A stretch of 64,000 nt of DNA, from positions 50,178,616 to 50,242,615 of the forward strand of contig CM072919.1 in the NCBI GenBank assembly GCA_037013685.1. The letters run 5' to 3'. The notes beneath the pieces were generated by a model. It had not been told where the DNA came from, ran no database searches, and worked only from the letters and a program-made list of their open reading frames with translations. Positions 14,045 through 26,612 of the stretch are shown piece after piece. Made by a program: the position numbers and the translations under genes. Numbering within the stretch: position 1 is the first letter of the stretch; every line of letters begins with the position of its first letter. Source of the stretch: Acridotheres tristis (taxonomy: Eukaryota; Chordata; Aves; Passeriformes; Sturnidae).

Positions 14045-14745
14045 TGGATAAACTAGTGGTGGTGGTACAGCTGGATCTACTGTTGCTAATAGGCGCACTT
14101 CTGTAAAAGTTGTGTTCAGAATAGACCAACTTAGAGTGGGTTGGTCTTGGCTGAATGCTGTGCATCCACCAAGCTGCTCTAACATTACACTCCTCAACTG
14201 GACACGGGAGAAAATACAATCAAAGGCTCGTGGGTCAAGATAAGGGCTGGCAGAGATCACTCATCAATTACTATCACAGGCAAAATAAACTCTGCTTTAG
14301 GGAATTAATTTAGTTAATTGCCAATCAAATTGGACTAGGATAATGAGAAATTAGCCCAAATCTTGAAAACACCTTCCCAGGCTTAACTGAGCTCAATTTC
14401 TTTCCCTCCTTGCTCTGAGTGACAAATAGGACAGGCAATGTAAGTTAGCACCAGTTCATCACACATTGTTTCCATTGTTCATTCCTCATCAATGGTAGGA
14501 TTCCTCAGACTCTTTTTCTTCTTCAGTGTAGCGTGTCTCCCACAGGAAACTCTCCTCCATGATTTTTCTTAGTGTAGATCTTTCCTACAGACTGCAGTTT
14601 TTCACTAACTGCACTCTTGCAAAGGAGAGAGTCCATCAGAAACAGGCTGCTCCAGTGTGGGTCCCCATAGCATTATCACAAGTCCTGCCAGCAATCCCAC
14701 TCCAGTGTTGTTTCCCCTCTCCATGGGGTCACAGGTCTTGCCAAC
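14045..14745. mobile_element. Fragment of an avian LTR-type interspersed repeat, copy A
   Basis: This segment aligns by eye with 43386-44050 in the same orientation. Shared landmarks are a 'gagatcactca' block (14253 and 43481), a 'ggaattaattta / gaaattgattta' block, the 'ttcatcacac' stretch and, near the right end, spaced units ending in 'ctccagtg' / 'ctctggcg' followed by 'tgggtcc'. I recall this sequence as widespread in bird genomes with an endogenous-retrovirus LTR or adjoining region, with the coding sense probably on the minus strand. The open frames across it (13985-14260 and 14019-14219, -) follow the repeat and are not host genes. The left border is fuzzy; both outer ends of the element are missing. 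Confidence 0.6.
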
Positions 14746-17565
14746 AGCTATCAAATAGCTTTAAAAAATTATTCATCAGCACTTAAATCTGCAAGGCATT
14801 CTGCAGGACACTCAGCTAGCTGAGAAAATTTCAGTGTTAAAATAATGAGCGTCATACAGGATGATGGAAAAATGAGTTTATATTGCATTTCAGAAAATGA
14901 TTGGATATTGACAGAACTGAATGATGGTTGTAATGTCAGTTTCAGGAAGATTAGGATACTTTAGGTTTATTACAGTCTTCCAAGAATTCTATCATTGTGA
15001 ATTGATAGAAGCCCAACTCTTTCCTTGTGCTTACAGTCTTTTTTCTATACCTCTACTTAGATTTCAGATCATTTGCTGAAACAACATGGCTTATGCCAGG
15101 TACTCTCTTCTCGGGACAAGACTTTTCCCCAACATTTTAGAAATATTTTCCTATTTCTCTACGTCATTTTGGCAGGTGATATTATTCTCTGCTTCCTAAG
15201 GAATCCAAGTCTGCCATGTCGATTGCCAGGTTAAACTGATAATTAGAAAAGGTGCAGTTAGATAGGATCAAATTAGTTACTTGATTTACATGTAATGAGT
15301 GAGAATAGAACTGAAAAAAAATGGCTTTGTTCTTTGACATAGGCCACAAACTATCTTAACACTGATTTGACTGATATTAATAAAGGAGACAGCAAATGTG
15401 ATAAAGAGAAAGATTGTTTTGTTTATTGGGATCTAAGAACTTGGCTTTGTTCTCATAACTGCTGTCCAAAGCTATTCTTTCACTGAAACATATTCTGTAG
15501 CAGTTTTCTGTTTTCTTTTATGCTTTATCTATTATATTTCAAAACAATGCATTGCTTGAAAACATTTCCACAGCACACAGGAAATAGAAGTGTTATTTGT
15601 ATTATGATAAAATTAGCAGTAGCACACAGCATCGTTTCCTGTGGAAGTGTAACATCACATTTTACATTTTCTCTTTGCACTGGATATATTCTGTCTCACA
15701 AAGCAGACATCAACAATCTCTTTCCTCTGCTGCAGTTAACTCCAGGGGAGTTAACACATTTGTACACGAAAGCTGTTTTATTTTGTATCAAAAGTGCAAA
15801 ACACGGTTAGAGAGTTATTTCTCTCTCCCTTTAAAAAAAAAGGAAAAAAATATCTAGGAAACAAAAAGAGCAGAATTTTCAAAGCTTCCTATGAAGGCTG
15901 GATACCTAGCTCCCTCTAAAGTCTCACAGACAACTTTAAGAAATTCAGGCTACATTTTTTTTTTTTCATCTTACAGATGATTTAATCATTTATACAAGGC
16001 CTGTCAAATTCTTCATTCCCTAATGATCTCTTTTCAGCATTTCACCAAAAAACAGCTCTTCAGTTTTGCTGGTATTACTTTGGTATATGCCAAAGCTGCT
16101 GCAAAGCAATTTATTGGTGTTGTGAGCCACTCCTTTTTCTTGCTATGTTTCAGTACAATTAATGGGTGATTGATGCCCTATACCATGAAAATAATAATTT
16201 TCAGATGTGACAATTTCTTTTCAGATGAAATGTGTTGGTTTTCACGTTATTTCATGAAACAATGGTATTGCCAAAAAACAGACAATAGAGGCTCTTCAAC
16301 AGAGGCAGCTGATAAAGCATTTTCATTCAATTTTTTTTTTTTTTTAATTTGCTGACTGCCCATTTGGCCAATATGCAGTTTAGCCAGCAAACTACATTGA
16401 TGACATGGAGTAAGAGGAATGTAAGAATAGAAAAATAATAGACAGGTAGGTGCCTTGCTCTTTAAGTTATTTCATTCTTTCGTTTGATTTCTATGAGTCA
16501 TAGAAATGAGTCACTTTACATAAAGAGGCTTTTAATACAACTTCTTTTACTTTGTCATGTTCCAGGATCACTGTAAACTGCTTATGTGCTTACAAGTGTA
16601 TCTAAGCTTGTTTGATTTTTTTTTTTTTTTAACTTTTAGGGGTTAAGAAATGCATTTTTTTCTGCTGAAAAAATAGATAAATCTGAATAAAGCATCTCAT
16701 CAATTCGTTTTCCTATTTTGTGTGAACACAAGTGTAAAAATAAAATGAAATATTTTGGTTTGAAACAAAACTAAATTGCTTCTTTACTTAAATATAAACT
16801 TACTTTCCATTCTAAGATTACTTCTTTTTCTCCCTTTGGTAGTGAAGACTGTCAAAATCTTTTGTGTTTATTAAAAATTTTACTGAGCTGAAATAATAAA
16901 GTTTTGGTTTAATGGACAAAGTTAAAATAAACCAAAGAAATCTTATCTTCTGGAAATGGTACTATGAATCTTTAGCTAGGAATTGGATGCTTTAATTTAC
17001 TTTTCTATTTGTTTTATGCTTTCAGGTTTTATGTATTTGAAAAATACATATGTTACACCATCTTAAGATCAAATATATTTAGCGGTTGTGTCCAAAAATT
17101 ATTCATTCTTTACATTATTAAGAATAGTATTTACAATAGTATTTTTTTTGTTTCAGTGAATACAGGTGATCAACTATATTACAAATGAAAAGACTAAAGA
17201 GTATATATACATACCTAAAACAGGTCTGCTTTCCTAAGCAAGTCTCCTCATCAGTTTAGGTCACTTTAAATTCAGGTGCACTAGAAAGCATAAACAGGAT
17301 TCCTTCCATATGATACGAAGCTGGAAGACTTTACAGTACCAGAACTGTATACTTAATCCAAAGTGAAAATGGACAAACAAAATATCTGAAATGCGTGTAC
17401 TATGAATTCCAGCGCCAAGTGTTTCTCTCTACAGATCAGAGATGTTTGACATAATTGGTAGGGTAGATGTGCCCTCAATGGTCCAGTGTTAATGTATCAT
17501 GTAGGCAACTAAACACAAACAGTCTGCCAGTAGACAGAAAGCTAAGGAGATGTTATCACTGAAGA
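14746..17565. other. AT-rich DNA with homopolymer runs
   Basis: No gene seen. T runs of about 11-16 bases occur near 15955, 16331 and 16616. Frames 15520-15810 and 15597-15857 (+) overlap each other in different phases and show no recognisable domain. Confidence 0.5.
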
Positions 17566-17611
17566 CCAAAAAAAAAAAAAAAAGTTAAAAAAAAAACAAA
17601 ACAAAAACCAA
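17566..17611. repeat. A-rich low-complexity tract
   Basis: Two runs of A are separated by 'gtt' and pass into AAAAC units. It could be the tail of a decayed retroposed sequence or simple slippage; no source element is visible beside it. Confidence 0.8.
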
Positions 17612-20600
17612 CTAAGCAGCAAATCCTTAGTTTCCTTGATTGAACAGTTTTCTGTGTGGACTTGTCTCACTGTGGTACAAACAGGTATATCTTAAATGAT
17701 CTGAGAAAAGGTTACTGCTAGTAATCCAGGCAGCCAGTTTGTTAATACACATCTCTTACGTAGTTAGTGGAGAGAGTCTGTTTGGCAAATAAGTCGTTTT
17801 AGTCACCCTCCAAAGTATCCACCGAAGATATAAAGACCTCATATTTTACTCTATATAGAGAGAGCATTTTCATGGATCTGTACAAAAAACTAATCCCATC
17901 AAGGTCAGTGGTGCAAAAGCCTTTTAATGGAGAATAATGACTTCACATTTAGATACTTTACAGGGCCCGTATTCTGTATTTTGTTTTTGTTTGGGGTTTT
18001 TTTGTTTGTTTGTTTTTTTAAAGCAGTAGTTAAAATTTTGTTACATTATTTCAAAAAATTAGGATGGAATATAAAATCTTTCGAATTTTTTCCTGTAATC
18101 AATTGCACTACAGGCAGTGATTTATTATTTTTCTTTGCAGATTTCTCAGTGTGAGGAGAAGAAAAACTAGTAAGAAGGATAAATTAGAAAGAAGAGAAAG
18201 AGGTTGTCTTGGACTTCTTGAAAGGAGAAAGTATAATGACAGGAAATAGGCTTTATTTTCTAACAACAAATATGGCTGTTAATTTTTTTTTTTTTGCAAA
18301 GCAGCATTTTTAACATAAAACTTTCTGTTTGAGTTTTCCTGATTTTATTTTTTAAATATTGTGACATATGAATCATGACATATTGTATATGTACATATAT
18401 TTGTAACATGATAATAGTACCAATGTGAAGTAAAATGTGAGTTGTAAGAGTCTTCTAGAATAAGTTCAGAGTATAGTTTTTTCATACTGGTTCATTCAGA
18501 CCTTGGCAGGGAAAGGCCTAAAGCTACACTGGAAATGCATAAATCTCACTAAAAAATTTGGTAATGGTATTTCTATTCCTGCATATTCTTTGTCTGTTTG
18601 ACAGCTCACACATGTTTATCATACACAGAAGTGCTGGACATCTGTCTAAAGAAAATGGCTTTGTGAGCCATTACAAAAAAAGTGTAAAAGTCACATCTAT
18701 TTACTTGTGCCACCATATGTGTTTAATACACATTAATATTTATGATGCTGAGACTCCATCTCTGAGGCCATATATTTGGCATAACATTTTGAAGCAGAAA
18801 GGATTTTTTTCAAATTTCTTTTTATACCGTGCATGTGTGTATTTATACTTAGCTCTTTGACGAAATTTCTTCTCCATTTGTTGTTTTCTAAATTATGTAA
18901 GGAAAGAGGGATAAAGATAGGTACTATTAATTCCTTATTTGTACCAAATGTATAATGCAAATCAAACTTGTAACTGCTATGTGAAGTTTTCAGTGTATCT
19001 CAGAATACTAACTCATTGCTTGGGAAGCCTGTTATGTAGAGGCAAAAGCCTCTGGAATATCCTATACTATTTTCAACCCCTTGGTTTTTTCTTTCTGTCT
19101 TAAGAAATGGATCTTTATAGTAAAAATGCTAAGTCTGCTAGAGCTGATGTCAGAAATGATTGTAAATTTCAATGGGCTCAGAATTTTCATTTTATTTAGT
19201 GTTTTGTTGTGTATATGTTCAAATGAGTATGAATTGACTGAAGGATGATGGGCACTGCTAATTTACTACAGCTATGAAGTGATATTCTTGTTTTACTTGC
19301 AGGACAGTGCAACAGGATCGAAATCAGACAGTGTTTTTTTGCATAGCTGCAATAAAAACTAAGAATCCTCCATGTACTGTGAACTTAGATTATTTTTGTT
19401 AGGTGCTCACCCAAGAACAGAAGATACATCAGCTATGAAGTTCTGTTTTAGGATTTAAATTTCAGACCATGAAATGTAGTCCTACAGAAGTTTGTTATCA
19501 ATGCTTTTGCTGTTCTTTTCAGCAAAGGAATGTAGGACAAAGTTCTGCTATTAAGTTCTGTTTGCCCATAGATCATTCCTAACGTGTGAAATGAATTCAA
19601 CAACTCACACAAAATAAATGCTAATTCATTTCAAAGTATTATAAGGTAAAGTAATCTTGTTTATTATATGTTTGTAATAACTAAGGCTTTAAGCTTGCAA
19701 TCATGTTAATACAATTTAATAGTGTGTAATAGTCTATTAATAAAACAAGTTACATGATAGGACTGTGGCAATTAGTTTGCATGTCAAGAAAAGTCTTTAT
19801 ATATTGGTAGGAGTTTTGCTTATGAAAAAGCTCCCCATGTACTTCATCAAGCATACTTACACTCCACCAGTTCACCTTGATTCAGAATTTTATGCTTTCC
19901 TACAGTAGCTAACAAATGAGCAAACAAGAGCACAGATGTTCAAGCTTTAAAAACAAGAGAATTGCAGTGACCTTCTTTCTTCCCTGCTAAGCACTCTGCA
20001 AGGAATGCATATCAGCATCTTCATGGCCACAGTGTTGTTAATCTAGTTCAAGATTGTAAGAATGTAAAATTTGCATTTGGGCCATAACAATAGCAGTGCA
20101 ATTTTGTAAAATCAAATAAAAAGTTGGTTGCACTTTGCAATAAGTGGCTAATCATTGCTTCTTTGGTACCTATTGCAGTAACATTATTTCCGATAAAATA
20201 ATTTGCATAACTGTATGGAAAATATAGAACAGGTTAAAAGTCACATTTTTAATAATACATTCCTTATTGGACATTTTTAAAAAATTGAGTAGAAATCATC
20301 TGCTGACTGAAGGAGACATTGCTCATATAAATTATATGTACCGTATTATTATTTTTAAATAAAACAAATAATTTGTGTTATGACTTGAATAAGCAGCACT
20401 AAAATCAGTAGAAAAAAAATACAAAGGCCGTATTTGTAAACAGCAAGATTTCACATACTATAAACTGCCTGAATCATAATGGTAGGACATAGAACTCATG
20501 TGTTTAAGAATAAAAATGTGTTATCTTAAAAAGCAATACAATATGTTTAGTTTTTCTAGATTAATAACTCTACTGTTTTGGTATTCACATATGCATTATT

Positions 20601-21777
20601 TGGGTTATGGCTATCATTCTATCAGAGATTATTAACATAGTTTAAGGACAAAAAACCCCAGGTATCCTGAAGATAGAAGATAGGGACATTGACATAATAT
20701 TAAAAAGAAATTATTGTAGACAAATTTTTAAGAGCTTCAGAGATTATTGCAACACTTAAGAAGAATAATATGTGAACACTCAGTGAGAACAAAATTATAA
20801 CTGGCCTACTCATACAAGTAGTCCTACTGAAATCAATAGGATTATTCATGTAAACTAGGCCAATTACCCTTGTTGTTATTAGACTGACAATGAACTACAG
20901 AACTATTTTAAAGTTCCAGAACAGTAAAATCCTTTTGTACAGTAATTTGAGCTTAATTTTTCTGGCATGCAGAACAATAATTCTTTGTTTCTGATTTAAA
21001 AACAAAACAAATGCATATATTTTCACCCTCCTCCTCCTTTATTTACCAATATAATTTCAGTACAGATTACCCTGAGAACAGCACTGACTGTAGGAAAGTT
21101 GCCTAACAGATGCTACAGACCTAATTTTAGTTGACTGTTTCTTATGGTTATCTCAAGATCAACCTGCTCTATCTGCTGTGAAGGTGTTCAGAGTCATGCC
21201 CCTTGGGTTATGTTTAACAGATCTTCTGTCGCTACAGGTTCAGAGAGATTTGATTTACTTTGCCAGCCTGCCTCCCAGTTAGTGACAGCCTTTTGCTCCT
21301 ATTGTTCTTGCAGCCAGGTATGGAAGATCTGACTGTGACATGCACTTTCACATGCAACTTCTCGCTGAAAATGCATCTCTGTGCTGATTTTTGCTGCTAA
21401 ATTATGGCCTTTCCCCTCTAAATATATTTTTTCCTGTAATACCTCATATTTACAAAGTAGAGTGGGGATAAAACATGATGAATGCTGAAAAGCGTAGTTT
21501 TTAAAAAACATTTTTTAACTCAAAAAAAATTACATAGTTTTCCAGTATTATCTCTGTCATGCAAAATGGCTGAAATGAGACTAAATTTTCCAGGGCAACG
21601 GAATACCAATCTGACAGAGTTTTCATTTTAATTTTGACAAAAGCAGCATGTCATTCCATTTCCCAGGAGAAACTGGTAGGACATTAGATATTCATTAGAT
21701 ATTCCTAAAACTATAAATTAAGACTAGTTGGAGTAATTTCAAACAAAAAAAAAGACTGACACATCTGCAACCAACAT
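17612..21777. other. AT-rich DNA; possible conserved noncoding stretch near 20.0-20.2 kb
   Basis: No exon or transposon is recognised. The part around 20020-20220 contains no simple repeats and is dense in homeodomain-like TAAT and ATTA cores and ATTTGCAT-like octamers, a texture often seen in conserved noncoding elements of gene deserts. A polypyrimidine tract ending in CAG at 21313 is followed by 28 open codons. None of this proves function. Confidence 0.35.
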
Positions 21778-21855
21778 GACAAAAAAACCAGCCAACCAAC
21801 AAAACAAACAAAAAACAAACAAGAAAACCCACAAAACAAAAAAAAACATACAAAA
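21778..21855. repeat. A/C-rich low-complexity tract
   Basis: The tract consists almost only of A and C in CAAA, CCAA and AAAC units. It is one of several similar tracts in the window (also 41357, 53690 and 58757, with the complement at 52774). Confidence 0.88.
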
Positions 21856-24800
21856 TAATAGTTTTAAATAGAAAGATAAAATTAAAATAAAATCTAAATA
21901 GGGCTTATTTCTATTAAGAAAAAGCTAGAAATTAAAAAAAAAATAAACAAAACAACCATGACCTTTAAATTATGCGTGAGCAGAGCTCATGAATAGGATA
22001 TTTTCCTAGAGCAATTTTAAACTTCACTGAAGTATGAGGATAAATTGCTGATTATATTTCTCTTCTTTTGGGTTAAAAGTGGAATGCAATACCTTTTTTC
22101 TTTTCAGCTTTTTTAAAGAAAAGTCTGTGATTTTCTTAATAACTTTTAATCCTAATTTTTATAGCATTCTTTATATATTCCACAATCTCTTTTTGGACCT
22201 CTTTTTTTTTCCTTTCTTGTCTATATTTTGATAGTAGGTCAAGTGTTTTTGAAACACTTTTTATTTTTGAACAGTCTGTGTCTTCCTGAAATCTCTTTCA
22301 TCTTTGGAAAATCTACAGATTCCTCTTCTCTTTTTTAAGGGAGAGAAAGAGTGTGAAGATTTTATACCAGAATCGTATACGAATATTGTATTTTATATAA
22401 GACTTGCAATGGGAATGACTATTTCTTCTCAGTTATTCAGACCATTTAATTTATCATTATTCACTGCTTTAGATCAAATCCATCTAGGGTTTTTAAAGAC
22501 AAAGAGAATTTGGCTGATTTTTTGTCTTGCAATAGTTTAGTGCCCAAAGGAAAAAGAAAGGACAGCAATAACTGTCAATCCACTGCAGTTTTTATTGAAG
22601 TTTATTTTATATTACCACCTTTTAAAGAATTATTTTCTTCTGTAAGTAACTTCTTGTAAGTTTTTTTGTCCTATCTTTTATAGCATTATGCAAATTGTGC
22701 CTAATAAGCTGACTATATATAAACAATTCCTTTTTCCTGAATCTAATAGTTCTGTCAAAGAATCCCTGTTTTGTTGTATTTCTTTGAGATATTTAAATAT
22801 TTTATCCAGAAAAATAGTTGTTCGAGCATCTATTTTCTCAGATTTCATGTCATCACCCTCTAATGACAAAGTATTGGCTCCACAGAAGCATATTAAGAAT
22901 ACATTGGATGAACTTTTTCTTCAGTCTTTGCGAATACAATTTGAGAGTCAGAGATAAATAGGGATATGACATGCTTATGTATAGGTCTAATATGAGTCTG
23001 AACATCACACCTGTCCCTGAAAATAAGAGAGTAAGAAAGATGTTTAAAATTGATACCTTTGTTTAAATTATTTTCTGACTTTTCAGGGTTACTGAATAAC
23101 CTTAAACAAGTGTGTAGATAAAAATAATATGACAGAGTGAGTACATCTTGTAGTGAATATAATTCAGGGTTCATTTCTTCTTTGCCATCCCAAAGTTTAA
23201 AGTAGTTCAGAAGTCTAGTCTTACTCATACTAATATCTGTATTAAAATTTCATGCTTATGTTTAAGTTTAGACATATTTTTCATATTTATCCATAATGTT
23301 ATATCCACTTCCACTTTTGGGGTTGTTTTTTTTCACTTTGCATGCTGCAATAATCCTATCTCTTCATTATAATATATCTATCCAAGTTGTTTACCAGCAT
23401 TTTGTTTACATTACATATCTTCTATGAAAACTGATGTTATATTTCTTACCTAGTTTTAGTCTTTCTATTATACTCTTAATTAGTTCCATTATAATAGTCA
23501 GCTAAGGTCCACAATGTATTTTTCTGTCTTTAATTCATGAAGCAGTAGCACTGCTACAAGAATAATTATCAGGTGAAGGACACTTTGCAGTTTTCATAAT
23601 TATCTATGTCTAAATTTTCTAGTTCTGTGATTTTAGCTTTTTTTTTCTCTTTTTCTGTACTGTGAGCTACATTTAAATACAGGGGAAGTTTTGTGTCTAT
23701 GGGTTCTCATCTAAAAGGCCATACATTTTTGTATCATGCCTTCATACACTTAATTAATTATTTAATTTATTGGATTTATATGTTTAGCTTGCCTTTAGTT
23801 TGTATGCTTTTAAAAATCATATTCAGAATTTCAAACTGGATCAGCTCTAGGGTTATTCTTTGTATCATGGTACTTACATGTAGGCCTTGTGTTAGTTGAT
23901 GAGAAATTCATCAGCACCTGAACTGAAGGTAATCACTTGCTGTCGTGGTACTTCTATAGCCTCTTCTATTCCTCCACTGTGTGTGAGCTATCTTTGACTT
24001 GAGTTGACCTTCTGTGATTACAGTGGTTATCTGATTGGATTTTAGTCGAGTCACATTGCTGCCTGAAAGGCTTCATTTACTTATTCAAATAACTTGAGCT
24101 TGCAGGTTAGCAGTGTAAAGACACAATAGACTATGAAACAGACCATTACAAAATTAACAATACTTTAGAGATTGTGCAAGAAATCCCCAAAATATTAGCA
24201 TACTTGATAAAGATACAGCCTTCAGAACAATATTTTTTCATAGGAAATATGTTGAGGGTATGTAAACCTTCATAAGGAACATCTGCCTTTTGTTACCTGG
24301 GGAAACATCACCTTGTTTCTTCCGCTTAGTATGGATTTGCACATAACCATCATATATGTGTTTGTAAGGCCTGCACGAGGAATTCTGAGATTTACAAGCA
24401 AGTGAACTGCTTCCAACCTCTTCTTTTAAAATGACACTGCTTTACTAATAAGCACCCCCCAAACAAGCAGTTTGACCTAAGCCATATCCTTGCCACAAGC
24501 CAAAAGACAAGCTGTGAATGATTAGACTTTGAAATTATATTCAGTGAAGCATGCTTCTAGACAGACAGAAACCAAAGTCAGCCCCAATTTTTTATAAAGC
24601 AATGTAGAGAAATGTTCCTCTCCTGCTTATGAAATGTAAATGTGCAAAGGTGCTGAAAATAGCTTGAGAAAAGTGCAGATAGTAGGTCAGTACTGTTTCT
24701 TTGAATATATATACATTTCCATCATTATAGTGCATCTTAAACCAGTTCTAGCTCTAAAAAATAAATGCTCAGCATTTATATATAGAAACTGCAGCCCTAT

Positions 24801-25725
24801 CCATTTTATTTCTGTAAGTGATGTCATTAAATCAATGGTGGAAGTCACACAAGGTAAGCACGTATGGCCCTTTGTGTGTCTTTTTAAAAAGATGCACATT
24901 TATCAGAGAGATTCATTATTAAAATGTGCTAGTGGAGAGATAAATCAGTGCTGGTTTTTAAAGGTTAGATCTGTTATATGGATCTTCAAAGCATGTGCTG
25001 TTTTTATCATAATTAAGAGCTTTTCTTAACAAGATAATCTTTTTTTCTGCTTTAAATGCATATTTTAATGTTGGGTCTGACTTTATGGCTCCTGTAGCCT
25101 ATAAAAAGAGCTCTCTGGAGGATGAGCTTCTTCCGTCATGGAAACTTTTGAGTTTTCAGGAGTTTTGCTGCATAAACAAAACTCATTGAATATTTTTGGG
25201 AGACCAAAATATGTAGAGATTGAGCTAATTCTTGTACTGATCCACTGCCCAACAGAACAGTAAATAATAATATTGACATAAGAGTATTTTGCCATCTTAT
25301 AAAATAAAAAAGGTAAAATAAATGGTAAAATGTTTCATATTGGCAGTACTGCTGAAATACAGAGTAACCCTAGGAATCCCTAACATCTTTTCTTAGGATA
25401 ACACAATCTGTGAGAAAAAATTTTATAAAAATTAAATTAACATGAATTAAAAGAAATCAAAATAGAACAGATAGAGATGATGATTTTTAGTTTGCTCATT
25501 TAAAAAAAGTAGAAAAAGTCTGCATAGTTAAAACAACAAAACAATTAAAACAATTATGTAATTACAGAGTAATTAGGACAATTTCTTTCTAGCTATGAGG
25601 TAGAGAGAATAGAGTACTAGAGAGAAAGAATGAATTACATGTGAATAATAAATGAAAAAAAAAAATCAATATAAACAACAGGAAATAACATATTGTCCAT
25701 TAATGGATTTTACATAGAATAAAAA
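21856..25725. other. AT-rich DNA with one longer open frame
   Basis: Frame 24640-25029 (+, 129 codons) is among the longest here outside repeats. Inside it, 24731-24853 is bounded by an AG and a good gtaagc donor, discussed as a finding. The overlapping frames at 22688-22957 (+) and 22893-23228 (-) have no recognisable domains. No repeat element was identified. Confidence 0.4.
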
Positions 25726-26612
25726 GAATCACAGAATCACATAGTCGTTACATTTGGAAGGGACCTCTGGAAATATCTAGTCTATCTCTGCTACAAAACA
25801 CAATCAGCTAAAGCGGGTTACACAGGTGGGTTTTGAATGTCTCCAGAAGGGGAGAGTCCATGACATCCTGGCATGCCTGCTCCAGTGCTATACCCCTCTC
25901 CATGTGGTTCTTCCTCACGTTGATGTAGAACTTGTGTTTCAATTTATGGCCATTAGTACTCCTTCTGTTGCTGGGCACCACTGAAAATAGTCTGGCACCA
26001 TCCCATGGTCACCCGCCTTTGAGATGTTTATGAGCACTAATGAGATCCCTTCTCAGTCTTCTCTTCTCTAGACTAAAAAGGCCTGGTCTCTTCTCATAAG
26101 AGAGAAGCTCCAGACCCCTGATCATCCTTGTGGCTCTCCACTGGACCCTCTCCAGTAGCTCCTTGTCTCTCTTGTGCTGAGGAGCCCAGAACTGGACACA
26201 GCACTCCAGGTGTGGCCTCACTAGGGCTGAGTAGAGGGGCAGGATCACCTCCCTGCACCTGCTGGCCACACTCTTCCCAGTGCACCCCAGGACACTGCTG
26301 GCCCTCCTGGCCACAGGGGCACTGACAGCTCACAGAGAACTCATGATCCAGCAGGAGCCCCAGGTCCTTCTCCACAGAGCTGCTCTGCAGGAGGTCAGCC
26401 CCAGCCTGTGCTGGCACTTGGGGCTGCTCCTCCCCAGGTGCAGGACCCAGCACTTGCCCTTGTTGAGCCTCACTGGGTTTCTCTCTGCCCAACCCTCCAG
26501 CTGATCCAGGTCCCATGGAATGGCAGCAGCTACTGCTCCCAGGGTCATCAGCAAACTTGCTAAAGGTGCATTTGATCCTTTCCTCCAGGACATTTGACAA
26601 AAATGATAAAGG
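25726..26612 (-). mobile_element. CR1 LINE 3' end with broken ORF2 reverse transcriptase
   Basis: CR1 is a non-LTR retrotransposon that copies its RNA into the genome by target-primed reverse transcription. The 3' end lies at the left, where 'agaatcacagaatcac' gives the terminal octamers on the minus strand. Reading leftward from 26600 come the RT motif FADD (about 26544-26555), then ERNPVRLNKGKCWVLHLG, a KDLG block, and [20 protein letters not shown] followed by LLERVQ...[10 protein letters not shown] and [11 protein letters not shown]. These are standard CR1 ORF2 C-terminal blocks, but they lie in three different frames, so the ORF is frameshifted and dead. The element is 5'-truncated just upstream of the FADD motif, as is typical for CR1. 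It is the best preserved CR1 in the window and looks younger than those at 30 and 32 kb. Confidence 0.95.
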
